Shown: positions 17,918 through 27,082, counted from the first letter of the stretch. The stretch is DNA of 48,431 nt from Candidatus Cryosericum hinesii (GCF_003570985.1 NZ_QXIW01000022.1:9679-58109); one strand, 5' to 3'. The notes: generated by a model not told the origin, from the sequence alone. Made by a program: numbers and translations.

Positions 17918-19470
17918 CGACGTCCCTCCTGCGACTGCCGACCATCGGCATTACAAACATAGCCGTGATCGTGCAACGCGAGGCGCGCTTCTTCCCGATC
18001 ATCAAAGACGACATCCTCATGTTCATAGTACATTATCGTCTCATGCCCACGACCGAGGACCAGGACCATGTCGCCAGGCCTGGCCATAGCAATGGCACTT
18101 CGAATTGCCTGTCTTCTGTCTTCGATGACCGTAAAACGGTCGGTGGTAAACCCACTCTCGATGTCGCGAACAGCAATCGAGGCATCTTCATGACGAGGGT
18201 CCTCGACAGTCACGAACGACCAGCGGCAGACGTCTTCTGCGAGGCGAGCCATGATCGGCCTCTTCTCGCGGTCATCGGCGCCAACAGAGCCAAACACGGC
18301 CAGCAGGTCACCCCTCACAGTGGGCAGCACGGCGCTGAACAGTGCAGAGAACTCCTCTGGCGTGTGGGCATAGTCCACGACGACCTCGAACGGCTGTCCA
18401 CAATCAATCCGCTCATAGCGCCCGGGGACGTACAGCGGGGCCGCAAGAGACTGTATAGCTTTGCCCAGATCACATGTTGGCTCAACAGCGTCGACCGAAC
18501 TGATCGCGGCCAGGCAGTTGGATGCCTGGAACGCTGGCCCGATCGAGAGGTCCACGTCAAAGGTGACTCCGTCCCGGGCGACAACCTGAAACGCAGTTCT
18601 TCCCACCGCAGAAACGACGTGGTCACCACGCAGATCAGCTGCTCGCTCCAGGGAGAATGTCCTGACGTGCGAGCGCCCGGCGGCGTGTTTGAATGCAGGA
18701 AACGATGGATCGTCAGCGTTCAGAACGGCCACCGATCCTTCGTCGAGTGACGTGAACAAACGCAGCTTGGCCGCTAGATATGCATCCATCGTGCCATGGT
18801 ATCCCATGTGGTCCTGCGAGAAATTTGTGAAAACCCCACAATCAAAGCGCATGCCATGAACTCTGTCGAAAGCGAGTGCAAATGAGGAAACCTCGACCAC
18901 CGCAACCTGTGCTCCCAAGTGGACCGCATGGTCCAGATACCAGTTGAGCGCAAAGGCCTCCGGCGTCGTGGCCGGCAGAGCGTCAGGAGGAAAGAACTCG
19001 CCGTCAGGCATGATGTAGCCCGTAGTCCCGATCATGACGCACGCAATGCCAAGCCCCTGCAAGAGACGACGAATCAAGTATGCTGTGCTCGTCTTGCCGC
19101 TCGTTCCAGTGATACCGATCATCTTCATGCGACGAGCAGGGAAGTTGAAAAAGGCCTGCGAGACCAGACTCAGGAACTCACGGCAGTTCGAGACAACGAC
19201 TACTGGCACATCCTGAACCTCAGGATGCTCAGTTTCAGCGACGACACAGGTCGCCCCAGCGCAAAGAGCGTTGGCGATGTACGACGCTCCGTCCAGTCTG
19301 GTCCCAGAGATAGCGACGAACATAGCCCCCGGCCTGCATTCACGCGAATCAGGCGTGACCAGGCTGATCATTGTCCTCTGGCCAAGTGAGGAGCGCTTGG
19401 GATCCCAGGACCCAGGAGGCAGCATATGAAGGAGCTCAACTAGCTCCCGTTCTTCAACGGCGAATTTCAT
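17914..19470 (-). CDS. murE: UDP-MurNAc-tripeptide synthetase MurE
   Basis: 518 residues, adding the third stem-peptide residue. The N-terminal domain has LVTPDSRECRPGAMFVAISG, the P-loop is GTSGKTSTAYLI (residues 122-133), and the central block FTNFSQDHMGYHGTMDAYLAAK carries the carbamylated lysine (about 236). The C-terminal domain has VDYAHTPEEF and KRPIMARLAEDV. The substrate-selecting motif, DNPR in meso-diaminopimelate enzymes, reads EDPRHED here (residues 423-429), so the third residue could be DAP, lysine or another diamino acid. Overlaps ftsI and mraY by 4 bp each. Confidence 0.95.
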   Translation of the reverse strand: MKFAVEERELVELLHMLPPGSWDPKRSSLGQRTMISLVTPDSRECRPGAMFVAISGTRLDGASYIANALCAGATCVVAETEHPEVQDVPVVVVSNCREFLSLVSQAFFNFPARRMKMIGITGTSGKTSTAYLIRRLLQGLGIACVMIGTTGYIMPDGEFFPPDALPATTPEAFALNWYLDHAVHLGAQVAVVEVSSFALAFDRVHGMRFDCGVFTNFSQDHMGYHGTMDAYLAAKLRLFTSLDEGSVAVLNADDPSFPAFKHAAGRSHVRTFSLERAADLRGDHVVSAVGRTAFQVVARDGVTFDVDLSIGPAFQASNCLAAISSVDAVEPTCDLGKAIQSLAAPLYVPGRYERIDCGQPFEVVVDYAHTPEEFSALFSAVLPTVRGDLLAVFGSVGADDREKRPIMARLAEDVCRWSFVTVEDPRHEDASIAVRDIESGFTTDRFTVIEDRRQAIRSAIAMARPGDMVLVLGRGHETIMYYEHEDVVFDDREEARLALHDHGYVCNADGRQSQEGRR

Positions 19471-21182
19471 GGTTTTAACCTCAGATACTGTATCAACTGC
19501 AGTGCAATCTTCTTGAAGGTCGGCCCTGCTACGGCAAATGATGTGCGCGCGCCTTTTCGAGTTTCGTGGATGCTGAGGAACACGACGACCCTAGGGTCGT
19601 TCGCAGTCAGGATTCCAGCGAAGCTGAAGACGTATGATCCATCATTCAGGTAGCCTCCGCCAGGGGCGGCGATCTGGGCAGTACCGGTCTTTCCAGCAAC
19701 TTCATAGCCGGGGATGTACGCACTGAACACACCGATATTCTTCTGCACAACTCCATGGAGCCCCCCGAGAACAGCCTTGGCCGTCTTCGGGGTGAACAAC
19801 TGGCCGACGATTCCGGGGGTATCGGTCCGCTGGCTTGCCCCCGAGGCGTCGACGATATGGTCGACCACATAGGGACGCTGCATCAGGCCACCGTTTGCAA
19901 TCGTAGCGTAAAAGTTGGCCATCTGGATTGCTGTCACCGCCACGCCCTGGCCATATCCCATCGTAGGAAGCGTCGTCTTTGACCAGAGAGACGTCGGGAG
20001 CAAAATACCGGATTCCTCTCCAGGCAAGTCGATGCCGGTCGGTTTCCCAAAGCCGTACCGGCTTAGGCAATCGTGGAAGCGCGTGGCGCCTATCTTCATG
20101 CTCAACTGGGCAAACCCCACGTTGGAGGAGTGCTCCAGCATCGCGTAGAGGTTCATAGTTCCATATGCATAATCATTCACTTCATGAATGACGGTGCCGA
20201 AGACATTCAGGCTACCACCGCTGTAGAACGTACTCTGAAGCGTAATCGTACCTGTTTCGAGACCGGCAACCGATGTCGCGGCCTTGAACACGGAACCAGG
20301 CTCATAGTTGGCACTGATTGCCTTTTCCGACAGAGAACTCATCGAAGCGTCCTGCCAATGCTCAGGGTCCACGCTTGGGACATCGACCATTGCAAGGACC
20401 GCGTCAGTCTTTGGGTCCAGAATCGTGCACGTGGCTCGCTTGCCATCGTATGTCTTGAGGGTGTCCATGAGGGCCTGCTGCGCGAAATACTGGATGTTCG
20501 AGTCGATCGTCAGCACGATGTTCTTGCCTGGTATCGGTTCAAGAACATCCTCTGTGACAGCTGGCTCGCCAGGATTCGACCCAGAAACTCTGTAGGTATG
20601 CCGCCCATCGGTACCTCCAAGTTCCTTGTCGTATTGGAACTCGATTCCCGACAGACCCTGATTGTCCGAGCCCGTGATACCGACCACCGAAGACATGAGA
20701 GATCCCAGCGGATAGACCCGGCGATAGCCTTTGTCCAGCACGATTCCTGGTACATCGAGTCGGCTCAGTGCGTCGTATTCTACAACGCCTACTTGCTTCT
20801 TCAGGTAAATGAAGCTGGATGGCGCGCTGCGTATCTGCTTCTCCAGCTGCGTCACGGAGGCCTTGAGGACGGGAGCAATGCTGCTTGCAGTCAGGTGAGG
20901 GTCTTTGACTTCCTTCATGTACAGGCCCAGGGACCACGTCGCCACATCCTGCGCCAGTACACGCCCTGTCGAATCCTGGATCATTCCCCGCTTTGCTTTG
21001 ATAGGAATGGAGTCGGTCTCAAGCTGCTCGTTGGCCATGTTCACGAGCGTAGTGCGGCCCAGTACTTGCAGATAGACGAACCGTGACTCAATTCCTAGCA
21101 CCACAATCAGGAACACAGTGAAAACGACGACGAGACGTCGTCTGAACAGGTCATTAAAAGACGCGACGCCTCTCTTCATCAA
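19467..21182 (-). CDS. ftsI: Septal class B penicillin-binding protein (FtsI/PBP2/SpoVD type)
   Basis: Peptidoglycan transpeptidase, 571 residues. A short cytoplasmic tail and transmembrane helix (about 17-38) precede the dimerisation domain (RGMIQDSTGRVLA ... GLSGIEFQYDKEL). The transpeptidase motifs are complete: SVFK with active Ser297/Lys300, SSN at 352-354 and KTGT at 498-501. It has no C-terminal PASTA domains, so it resembles FtsI more than SpoVD/PBP2x. It lies 30 bp after ftsL and is the expected partner of FtsW. Two adjacent ATG codons (21182, 21179) could both serve as start. Confidence 0.95.
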   Translation of the reverse strand: MMKRGVASFNDLFRRRLVVVFTVFLIVVLGIESRFVYLQVLGRTTLVNMANEQLETDSIPIKAKRGMIQDSTGRVLAQDVATWSLGLYMKEVKDPHLTASSIAPVLKASVTQLEKQIRSAPSSFIYLKKQVGVVEYDALSRLDVPGIVLDKGYRRVYPLGSLMSSVVGITGSDNQGLSGIEFQYDKELGGTDGRHTYRVSGSNPGEPAVTEDVLEPIPGKNIVLTIDSNIQYFAQQALMDTLKTYDGKRATCTILDPKTDAVLAMVDVPSVDPEHWQDASMSSLSEKAISANYEPGSVFKAATSVAGLETGTITLQSTFYSGGSLNVFGTVIHEVNDYAYGTMNLYAMLEHSSNVGFAQLSMKIGATRFHDCLSRYGFGKPTGIDLPGEESGILLPTSLWSKTTLPTMGYGQGVAVTAIQMANFYATIANGGLMQRPYVVDHIVDASGASQRTDTPGIVGQLFTPKTAKAVLGGLHGVVQKNIGVFSAYIPGYEVAGKTGTAQIAAPGGGYLNDGSYVFSFAGILTANDPRVVVFLSIHETRKGARTSFAVAGPTFKKIALQLIQYLRLKP

Positions 21183-21212
21183 TTCCGTATGGTCTTGACG
21201 CAGGTATTCCCG

Positions 21213-21557
21213 CTAATGAAGACTGTTTAGTGTGCCAATCACCGCCGTGTTGTTGGCTGCCATACCCATAGCGCCCGCGGCAGCTCGCACCCGATCGGGG
21301 GACATGAGCTTTGTGTCGCGCTCGAGCAGCGATTCCTGCTGCTGAAGCTGTGCCTGAATGGCCGTTCTGTTCAACTCAACCTGACGCTCCAGGAAAAGAG
21401 TTGTGCTGTACACATAGCCATAGGCGCACAGCAGACCAATGATCGTCACACTCAGAACAATGTACCGACGTGCAGCGATTCTTGCCGCGGCCGAGACGCG
21501 AACTGTCGCCGCAGGACGGCGGACTGTTGTGTAGTTACCTCTGACTGCAATACTCAT
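21213..21557 (-). CDS. ftsL: Divisome protein FtsL-like
   Basis: 114 residues with a basic, Ala/Arg-rich cytoplasmic N-terminus, one transmembrane helix (about 34-53) and an extracytoplasmic coiled coil (LERQVELNRTAIQAQLQQQESLLERD). This is the FtsL/DivIC topology. Assignment rests on size, topology and position between rsmH and ftsI, since FtsL is poorly conserved. It forms the FtsQLB complex in known systems. It sits 2 bp after rsmH. Confidence 0.8.
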   Translation of the reverse strand: MSIAVRGNYTTVRRPAATVRVSAAARIAARRYIVLSVTIIGLLCAYGYVYSTTLFLERQVELNRTAIQAQLQQQESLLERDTKLMSPDRVRAAAGAMGMAANNTAVIGTLNSLH

Positions 21558-21559
21558 GG

Positions 21560-22462
21560 CTATACCCTTTCCAGCACGCGCAATTTGGCACTGCGAGAGC
21601 GTCTGTTCGTCACAACTTCTGAATCCGTAGGCCGAATGACCTTCTTGTTGACCAGACGAAATCCTGGCTCCCCCGAGACCGGATTCTCGCAGAGAGCCAG
21701 GTAGCTCCTCTTCACAATTCTATCTTCGAGCGAATGGTAACTGATGACCAGGAGTCTTCCGTTCAGATTCAAGAGCGATGCTGCGGACTTGAGACCATTC
21801 TCGAGAGCATTGAGCTCATCGTTGACATATATGCGCAGAGCTTGAAAAGACTTGGTAGCAGGATGTATGCGGGCGTGCCTGGTAGGGAAGACAGCGGCTA
21901 CTGTCTCCGCCAATTCACTCGTCGTCTCGATCGGCGCTCGTTGCCGACGGCGCACGATCGCGCGAGCGACCTGACGCGACCTCCCCTCTTCGCCGTACTT
22001 CCACAAGATGTCGGCGATGTCTTCCTCTGGAAACGAGTTCACGATATTCCTGGCAGTGACCTTGAGATCATCGTCCAGTCGCATGTCCAGTGGTTGGTCA
22101 TGACTAAACGAAAACCCCCTGCCTGTGCCCGTGAGTTGCTCTGAAGAAAAGCCCAGATCCATCAGGATTCCGTCGAATCCTGTATCCGGATAATCCTTCA
22201 ACAACCGCGTCATGTCCCGAAAGTTTCCGCGGATGATAACCTTGCGGGCGGCAGTATCTTTCAGCCGCTCGCGGGCAATGGCAAGAACCGCTGCATCGAC
22301 GTCCATCATGAAAAGCGTCCCTTCGCTAGAAAGTTGGCGCCCAACCTCATATGCGTGTCCGCCTTCCCCTGTCGTGCAATCCAGATAGGTTCCGTGTGGT
22401 CGAATCTGCAAGTATGTCGTGACCTCGTCCAAGAGGACCGGGGTATGTGCAAACTCAGTCAT
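21560..22462 (-). CDS. rsmH: 16S rRNA (cytosine-1402-N4)-methyltransferase RsmH (MraW)
   Basis: 300-residue SAM-dependent methyltransferase acting on C1402 in the decoding site. The family start HTPVLLDEV, SAM motif I YLDCTTGEGGHAYEV, FDGILMDLGFSSEQL, GFSFSHDQPLDMRLD, HPATKSFQALRIYVNDEL, LVISYHSLEDRIVKR and the C-terminal NRRSRSAKLRVLE are all visible, at the usual length. Its ATG overlaps the mraZ stop. Confidence 0.97.
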   Translation of the reverse strand: MTEFAHTPVLLDEVTTYLQIRPHGTYLDCTTGEGGHAYEVGRQLSSEGTLFMMDVDAAVLAIARERLKDTAARKVIIRGNFRDMTRLLKDYPDTGFDGILMDLGFSSEQLTGTGRGFSFSHDQPLDMRLDDDLKVTARNIVNSFPEEDIADILWKYGEEGRSRQVARAIVRRRQRAPIETTSELAETVAAVFPTRHARIHPATKSFQALRIYVNDELNALENGLKSAASLLNLNGRLLVISYHSLEDRIVKRSYLALCENPVSGEPGFRLVNKKVIRPTDSEVVTNRRSRSAKLRVLERV

Positions 22463-22902
22463 CTAGCCTGTAAAGCTCCAATATTTTGTTCGAAAACCTT
22501 CTCCGCTTTAGACCGGTAGGTATCCCAAATATGAACGTCCCAAATCTCCAGGTGCGTCAATGCACCGGCGAATACGACCTCTTTGTCGAGTGAAGCATAC
22601 TCACGCAAATGCTGAGGTATCGAAATACGACCAATCTTGTCGAGTTCAACCGTTGCAGCTCCGCTGAATAGAATGCGGACAAAGGCCCGATTGTCGGATG
22701 AGACAGGGATGAGGTCACCATAGAACCGTTCGATGATTGAGGTCCACACTCTGTCATCAAACAGGTAAAGGCATCGATCCATGCCCTTGGTGAGAACGTA
22801 GGGAGAGCCAGTGTCGCACCGGTAGTGGGCAGGGAACATCGTTCGTCCCTTGTCGTCCACGGAGTAGCGGTATTCGCCGATGAAACAGTTCTCCTTGTTC
22901 AT
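22459..22902 (-). CDS. mraZ: Transcriptional regulator MraZ
   Basis: 147 residues, two SpoVT/AbrB-like swapped-hairpin repeats, each with a DxxGR core: YRYSVDDKGRTMFPAHYR and VELDKIGRISIPQHLREY. MraZ represses the dcw operon by binding short direct repeats upstream of itself. The frame is open further upstream, but homology begins at MNKENCFIGEYRYSVD, and the length from ATG 22902 matches the family. No Shine-Dalgarno precedes this ATG; a TATACT -10 element lies 6 nt upstream, so the message may be leaderless. Confidence 0.94.
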   Translation of the reverse strand: MNKENCFIGEYRYSVDDKGRTMFPAHYRCDTGSPYVLTKGMDRCLYLFDDRVWTSIIERFYGDLIPVSSDNRAFVRILFSGAATVELDKIGRISIPQHLREYASLDKEVVFAGALTHLEIWDVHIWDTYRSKAEKVFEQNIGALQAR

Positions 22903-22951
22903 GGCGTAAGTATACCACAATTTCCCACTTTTTACCACAATTCGTACAAGA
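22902..22951 (-). promoter_or_regulatory. mraZ/dcw promoter with three MraZ-box repeats
   Basis: On the minus strand GTGG occurs three times at exact 10-bp spacing (plus-strand CCAC at 22915-22918, 22925-22928, 22935-22938). This matches known MraZ operators (short TGGG/GTGG-type direct repeats, 10-bp period). TATACT (22909-22914), preceded by TGG as an extended -10, directly follows the last repeat and is 6 nt from the ATG; no good -35 is visible for it. An alternative -35-like TTGACG lies further upstream. MraZ bound here would block RNA polymerase. Confidence 0.75.
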
Positions 22952-22967
22952 ACGTCAAGAACAAGTC

Positions 22968-24002
22968 CTAGACTATCGTTCCTCCGCCAACTATACATCG
23001 ACTGTCGTAGAAGACAACCGCTTGTCCCGGAGTGACTGCAAACAACGAATCGGCCAGATGAATGGAGACCTTATCCTCAGAAACCCTATCGATACAGCCT
23101 TTGACTGGCTTTGACCTGTATCGTGCCACGACATCTGCGCTGAAGTGTAGCAATTTGCCGGTGGGAATGTGTTGCCATTTCAGATCGACGGCTTCAAACG
23201 CATCCCTCATGCATGCACTCCGTTGTCCGACGACCAGCTGGTTTGTGGCCTGTCGCTTCTCCACGACATAGAGCCGTGTTGCGGCACTGATGCCGAGGCC
23301 CGACCGCTGGCCGACCGTATATGACGTCAGCCCCTGGTGCGTCCCGATGACGGTTCCATCCGTCAGGACCATGTCTCCGGGCATGCATGGCAAGCGACGA
23401 CGGATCTCTTCGCTGACGAGGCCTTCTACAAAGCACAAATCCTGACTCTCGCGACTTGCCAAAAGATCAGAGCTGAACCATCGGGAGGCCAGTGCCATTA
23501 CGTCGCTCTTGACGCGCCCTGCGAGAGGGAAAAGGACCCTCCGACGCTGCTCTGCCGAAAGTCGGTACAGGAAATACGATTGGTCCTTTGCCTGGTCCAT
23601 GCCGCAGCAGATCTGGTCCCCATCCTCGCTGTGGACAATTCCCGCGTAGTGACCACTCGCGATAAGGTCGGCATGCAGCTCATCGGCTACATCAAGTAAT
23701 CCCTGCCACTTCACGTGTTCGTTGCAGAACACACAAGGATTTGGGGTGGCTCCTCCTGCTACCGCCTGCCAGAACGGCTGGACGACCTGGCAGTCAAAGC
23801 GGTCTTTCATGTCGACATTGTGCCAGGCAATTCCAAGGTATTCGCACTGGGCCTTCGCCCGTCGCGTGGAGCCAATGTCACAGCAGGCACTGTGTTGAGA
23901 GAAGTGCAGAGTGACCCCAATGACATGTTCACCAAGCTCTTTCAGGAGCAATGCAGAGACAGCAGAGTCCACACCCCCGCTCATTCCGACTACAACGCTC
24001 AT
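22968..24002 (-). CDS. mnmA: tRNA-specific 2-thiouridylase MnmA (TrmU)
   Basis: 344 residues, catalysing 2-thiolation of the wobble uridine in tRNAs for Lys, Glu and Gln. The PP-loop GMSGGVDSAVSALLL is at the N-terminus. The two catalytic cysteines lie in NPCVFCNEHVKW and ESQDLCFVEG; SGHYAGI, KDQSYFLYRL and GQRSGLGIS are further family blocks. It lies 96 bp after ricT and has no clear Shine-Dalgarno. It should be the last gene of the holB-ricT-mnmA unit; the dcw promoter begins right after it. Confidence 0.95.
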   Translation of the reverse strand: MSVVVGMSGGVDSAVSALLLKELGEHVIGVTLHFSQHSACCDIGSTRRAKAQCEYLGIAWHNVDMKDRFDCQVVQPFWQAVAGGATPNPCVFCNEHVKWQGLLDVADELHADLIASGHYAGIVHSEDGDQICCGMDQAKDQSYFLYRLSAEQRRRVLFPLAGRVKSDVMALASRWFSSDLLASRESQDLCFVEGLVSEEIRRRLPCMPGDMVLTDGTVIGTHQGLTSYTVGQRSGLGISAATRLYVVEKRQATNQLVVGQRSACMRDAFEAVDLKWQHIPTGKLLHFSADVVARYRSKPVKGCIDRVSEDKVSIHLADSLFAVTPGQAVVFYDSRCIVGGGTIV

Positions 24003-24098
24003 GAACAGAATCCAACCACTAAACAGGCTCCTGGAATCGCAATAGCAACGGCGATCCTGGTTGCATTGCGGAATTCTCTGACATTCGAGCCATCTCCT

Positions 24099-24836
24099 CT
24101 ATTGGGCGGCTCCTTCCCTGGGTTTCTTCTTGACGTCAAGTCCTGACGCGTCGGTGTACTCATAGGTCTCGTATCTGAGGCAGCACATCAGCTTGCCACA
24201 GACGCCCGTTATCTTGTTGGGGTTCAAGCTCAGGTTCTGCACCCGGGCGCACTTGAGACTGACCGGTTTGATCTCCTTGAGGAAACAGTTGCAGCATAGC
24301 TCGCGCCCGCACATGCCGACCGTGGCAAAGAAACGGGTTTCATCGCGGGAGCCGATTTGCCACATCTGCACCTTGGCCTTCAGCGATCGAGATAGAGTGG
24401 ACACCAGGGCCCGGAAGTCGACACGGGTCTCGGCGGTAAAATAGAACACATACTGTTTGCCCGAAAACGAAAGCTCACAGTTCACGAGGTGGATTGGGAG
24501 TCTGGTCGCCCGCACCTGCTCCTTGCACAGAATCACCGCTGCGTCTTGTTTTCGCTGATTCTCCTCAAGGCGCTCGACGTCAGTCGGAGCAAGTTTGCGG
24601 ACGTACTTGAGGCTGCCCGCAGCTCGCTTCTTGCCTGATGTATCATGCCTTGGATAGCCGATGATGACGTACATCAATTCCTTGTCACTGCCAATCGCAA
24701 GAACCTCATCACCAGGGAGCAACGCGGCACTATCGCTGACTTCGACCATGTACGTCTGATACGACTTGGCTGAGCGAGCGCTCAGATAACCTGGCGAGGA
24801 GCAACTCGCCGACAACATATAGGTGGGATCATTCAT
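24099..24836 (-). CDS. ricT: PSP1-domain protein, RicT (YaaT) family
   Basis: 245 residues with the PSP1 C-terminal domain and the conserved cysteine array MCGRELCCNCFL ... VCGKLMCCLRYE. Known RicT proteins bind iron-sulfur clusters together with RicA and RicF and promote RNase Y-dependent mRNA maturation in Bacillus. VRATRLPIHLVNCELSFSGK and FYFTAETRVDFRALV are family blocks. It overlaps holB by 8 bp; the holB-ricT pair is conserved in Firmicutes and relatives. No ricA or ricF is seen here. Confidence 0.9.
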   Translation of the reverse strand: MNDPTYMLSASCSSPGYLSARSAKSYQTYMVEVSDSAALLPGDEVLAIGSDKELMYVIIGYPRHDTSGKKRAAGSLKYVRKLAPTDVERLEENQRKQDAAVILCKEQVRATRLPIHLVNCELSFSGKQYVFYFTAETRVDFRALVSTLSRSLKAKVQMWQIGSRDETRFFATVGMCGRELCCNCFLKEIKPVSLKCARVQNLSLNPNKITGVCGKLMCCLRYETYEYTDASGLDVKKKPREGAAQ

Positions 24837-25755
24837 GGGTGGTCATTCTCCTCAGTTCCAGCAGAGCGTTTGTCAGGACAAGTTCAGGGTTCACGTTCTG
24901 TTCTATGTGCTTCAGGCGCTCCCCCAGATGGTCCAGAAAGAGCCCAACCCTGGATTCGTCCAGCACGAAGTTCACACGGGCCAGTTCAGGTTCGGTAGAG
25001 AGTGATATTCCTGCGAGAGGGGGAACCTTTCCCCTTGCCCGCAGAACGCTGTTCATGAAAAGTGCGATCGTCTGCAAACCCGCCGTCGCGTTGTCCCGGA
25101 GGCTGTTCTGACTGCCCATCCTGAGGAGACGGCCGACGGTCTCAGAGAGGCTTACGTTCGCCTTGGCGAATTCCAGCAAGACTTCGAGGCAGGCATCCTC
25201 GCCAGCTGTGGAGGCCGCATCCTGAAGGTCCGCGACCTCCTGAGTACTCTGCTCGACCTTCATGATCTGGACCCGCGATCGAATCGTGGGTAAAACACGC
25301 CTGCTGTTCCGAGAAAGTAGCAGAAAGACATTGCCCGAAACCGGTTCTTCAATGGTCTTGAGAACCCGGTCAGCCGCAACGTCTGTGAAAAAATCCACTC
25401 CGCGGAAAACGCTCACCTTGAGGCAACCCGATGCGGTTTTGACCGACGCATACGAGATGAACTGGTCGACAGTATCTATTTTGAGGACGCCTGAGTCTCC
25501 AAAAATTCTTATGTTCGCCGAACCCCCTGCATCCACCTGTCGGCACGACGGGCACGCGTCACAGAATTCGCCCGGACCATGGTCGCCTCGACAATTGCCC
25601 GCCTTGGCAACAGCTGCCGCCAACGCAAGCTTGGCGCCCTCGTCTCTTCCCACAAGAAGATATGCATGTGCTAGCCTGTTGGAAACAAGAGCGGCTTCGA
25701 GACATCGAGTAGCCGGACAGTCGCCAACTGCGTCACTCATCCGTTTCGCTGACAC
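24829..25755 (-). CDS. holB: DNA polymerase III delta' subunit (HolB-like clamp-loader ATPase fold)
   Basis: 308 residues, AAA+-like subunit of the clamp loader. The P-loop position reads LLVGRDEGAKLAL, lacking the Gly-Lys-Thr that binds ATP, as expected for delta'. The zinc site CRGDHGPGEFCDACPSC and the sensor-1-like segment FLLLSRNSRRVLPTIRSR are visible; ADRVLKTIEEP corresponds to the LLKxLEEP motif. Start is a GTG with GGGAG about 9 nt upstream; an in-frame ATG lies five codons later. A promoter is visible about 90 bp upstream. Confidence 0.88.
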   Translation of the reverse strand: MSAKRMSDAVGDCPATRCLEAALVSNRLAHAYLLVGRDEGAKLALAAAVAKAGNCRGDHGPGEFCDACPSCRQVDAGGSANIRIFGDSGVLKIDTVDQFISYASVKTASGCLKVSVFRGVDFFTDVAADRVLKTIEEPVSGNVFLLLSRNSRRVLPTIRSRVQIMKVEQSTQEVADLQDAASTAGEDACLEVLLEFAKANVSLSETVGRLLRMGSQNSLRDNATAGLQTIALFMNSVLRARGKVPPLAGISLSTEPELARVNFVLDESRVGLFLDHLGERLKHIEQNVNPELVLTNALLELRRMTTHE

Positions 25756-25842
25756 CGACTATATCTCCCTCATCATTAATTCTGGCTCTGTCACGCTCGT
25801 CTCCGGCAGCCTGTCCTCATCTGCTCAGGACTACCAACGTCA

Positions 25843-25871
25843 AGTATACACGCCACTCCCCGCCTGTACAA
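25843..25871 (-). promoter_or_regulatory. Promoter of holB-ricT-mnmA
   Basis: TTGTAC (25866-25871), 17-bp spacer, TATACT (25843-25848) on the minus strand, in the intergenic gap between dnaJ and holB. The predicted leader is about 80 nt. Confidence 0.65.
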
Positions 25872-25898
25872 TGAGCGAATTCCGTGTCGACAACGAAG

Positions 25899-25925
25899 AA
25901 CGGGTCGGCAGAGTCCCGGCCCGTT
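25899..25925 (-). terminator. Weak hairpin after dnaJ
   Basis: Arms AACGGG (25899-25904) and CCCGTT (25920-25925) about 20 bp past the dnaJ stop. The stem is short and only a poor T-stretch follows on the minus strand, so this is a tentative end of the grpE-dnaK-dnaJ operon. Confidence 0.35.
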
Positions 25926-25945
25926 TCACACACAATTCAACGTGA

Positions 25946-27037
25946 CTACTTCTCGATATCGGCAAGCTGTTTATAAAGCTTCCGTTGCTCAGCCGTGAGA
26001 GTCTTGGGAACACCTATCTCGATCCGAACGATGTAGTCGCCTCGGCGTCGTTCTCCGACCGTCTGAGCTCCTTTGCCACGAATTCGTACCTCGGCACCGT
26101 GCTGGCTTCCGGCCGGTATCGCCACAGTCTCCGTTCCGCCTTCCACGAGAGGCACCGCGATGGTCGTTCCGAGTACTGCCTTGGCAGGCGACACCCGGAC
26201 CGTGTGATACAGGGAACTCCCTTGCCGTTCAAACCGGGAATCATGCTGGACGGTTATGAAGAGGTACAGGTCGCCGGACTGACCGCCATGCTTGCCGGCA
26301 TCTCCTTGTCCTGCGATACGTACTTTCATGCCACTGTCGACACCTGCAGGAATCGTCACCTCTATCGTCTTGTCGGCTTTCGTAACACCAGAACCCTTGC
26401 AGGCCAAACATGGCGACTCTATGACCCTGCCTTCGCCGCGGCACGTAGGACAAACCCCGGCAGTCACGACCCGCCCAAAGATGGTATCTTGAACTTGACG
26501 GACCTCGCCCTTGCCGTTGCAAGTGGGGCACACCTTGGGAGACGTGCCTGAGGCTGCTCCAGTGCCGTGGCAGGTCGCACACGTATCGTACCGTCTGACC
26601 TGGATTTCTTCCTTGACACCGAACACACCCTGTTCCAGCGTAAGAGTCATGCTGACGCTGAGGTCCCGTCCGTGTGGGCTCTCCTCGGTCTGCTGACGAC
26701 CAAACCCCCCCATGAAACTGCCAAAGAGGTCTCCAATGTCAAAACCCCCGAATGTCTCGCCGGAACCGCCGCCCTGAGGAGCCCAAGTCTGGCCCGCACT
26801 CTGGAAGCCAGTGGGGCCAGCCTTACCATAGGTATCATACTGTTGTCGCTTCGCAGGATCGCTCAGCGTATCGTACGCCTCATTGACGTCTGACATCTGC
26901 CTGGGTGCTTGGGGATCATCCTTGTGGAGGTCGGGATGGTACTTCTTAACCAGTTCACGATAGGCCTTCTTGATGTCATCCTGGGAGGCCCCCCTGGGCA
27001 CTCCCATGACATCATAGTAGTCTCGATCAGTTGCCAC
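25946..27037 (-). CDS. dnaJ: Chaperone protein DnaJ (type I Hsp40)
   Basis: 363 residues from the chosen GTG. J domain (about residues 1-70) with the HPD motif in [11 protein letters not shown]; Gly/Phe-rich linker ([17 protein letters not shown]); four zinc-binding CxxCxGxG repeats ([32 protein letters not shown]); C-terminal substrate domains. GGAGG lies about 5 nt before GTG 27037; an earlier in-frame GTG at 27049 precedes that ribosome site and is unlikely. It stimulates DnaK's ATPase and is the last gene of the operon. Confidence 0.96.
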   Translation of the reverse strand: MATDRDYYDVMGVPRGASQDDIKKAYRELVKKYHPDLHKDDPQAPRQMSDVNEAYDTLSDPAKRQQYDTYGKAGPTGFQSAGQTWAPQGGGSGETFGGFDIGDLFGSFMGGFGRQQTEESPHGRDLSVSMTLTLEQGVFGVKEEIQVRRYDTCATCHGTGAASGTSPKVCPTCNGKGEVRQVQDTIFGRVVTAGVCPTCRGEGRVIESPCLACKGSGVTKADKTIEVTIPAGVDSGMKVRIAGQGDAGKHGGQSGDLYLFITVQHDSRFERQGSSLYHTVRVSPAKAVLGTTIAVPLVEGGTETVAIPAGSQHGAEVRIRGKGAQTVGERRRGDYIVRIEIGVPKTLTAEQRKLYKQLADIEK

Positions 27038-27082
27038 ATCGACCTCCACTCAGGAATTGGCGCTTGACTTGAATTGTCGTTC

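Noticed and set aside
20073-21086. 337-codon plus-strand frame opposite ftsI
   Set aside because: Antisense shadow; the ftsI protein has all three transpeptidase motifs in the opposite frame.
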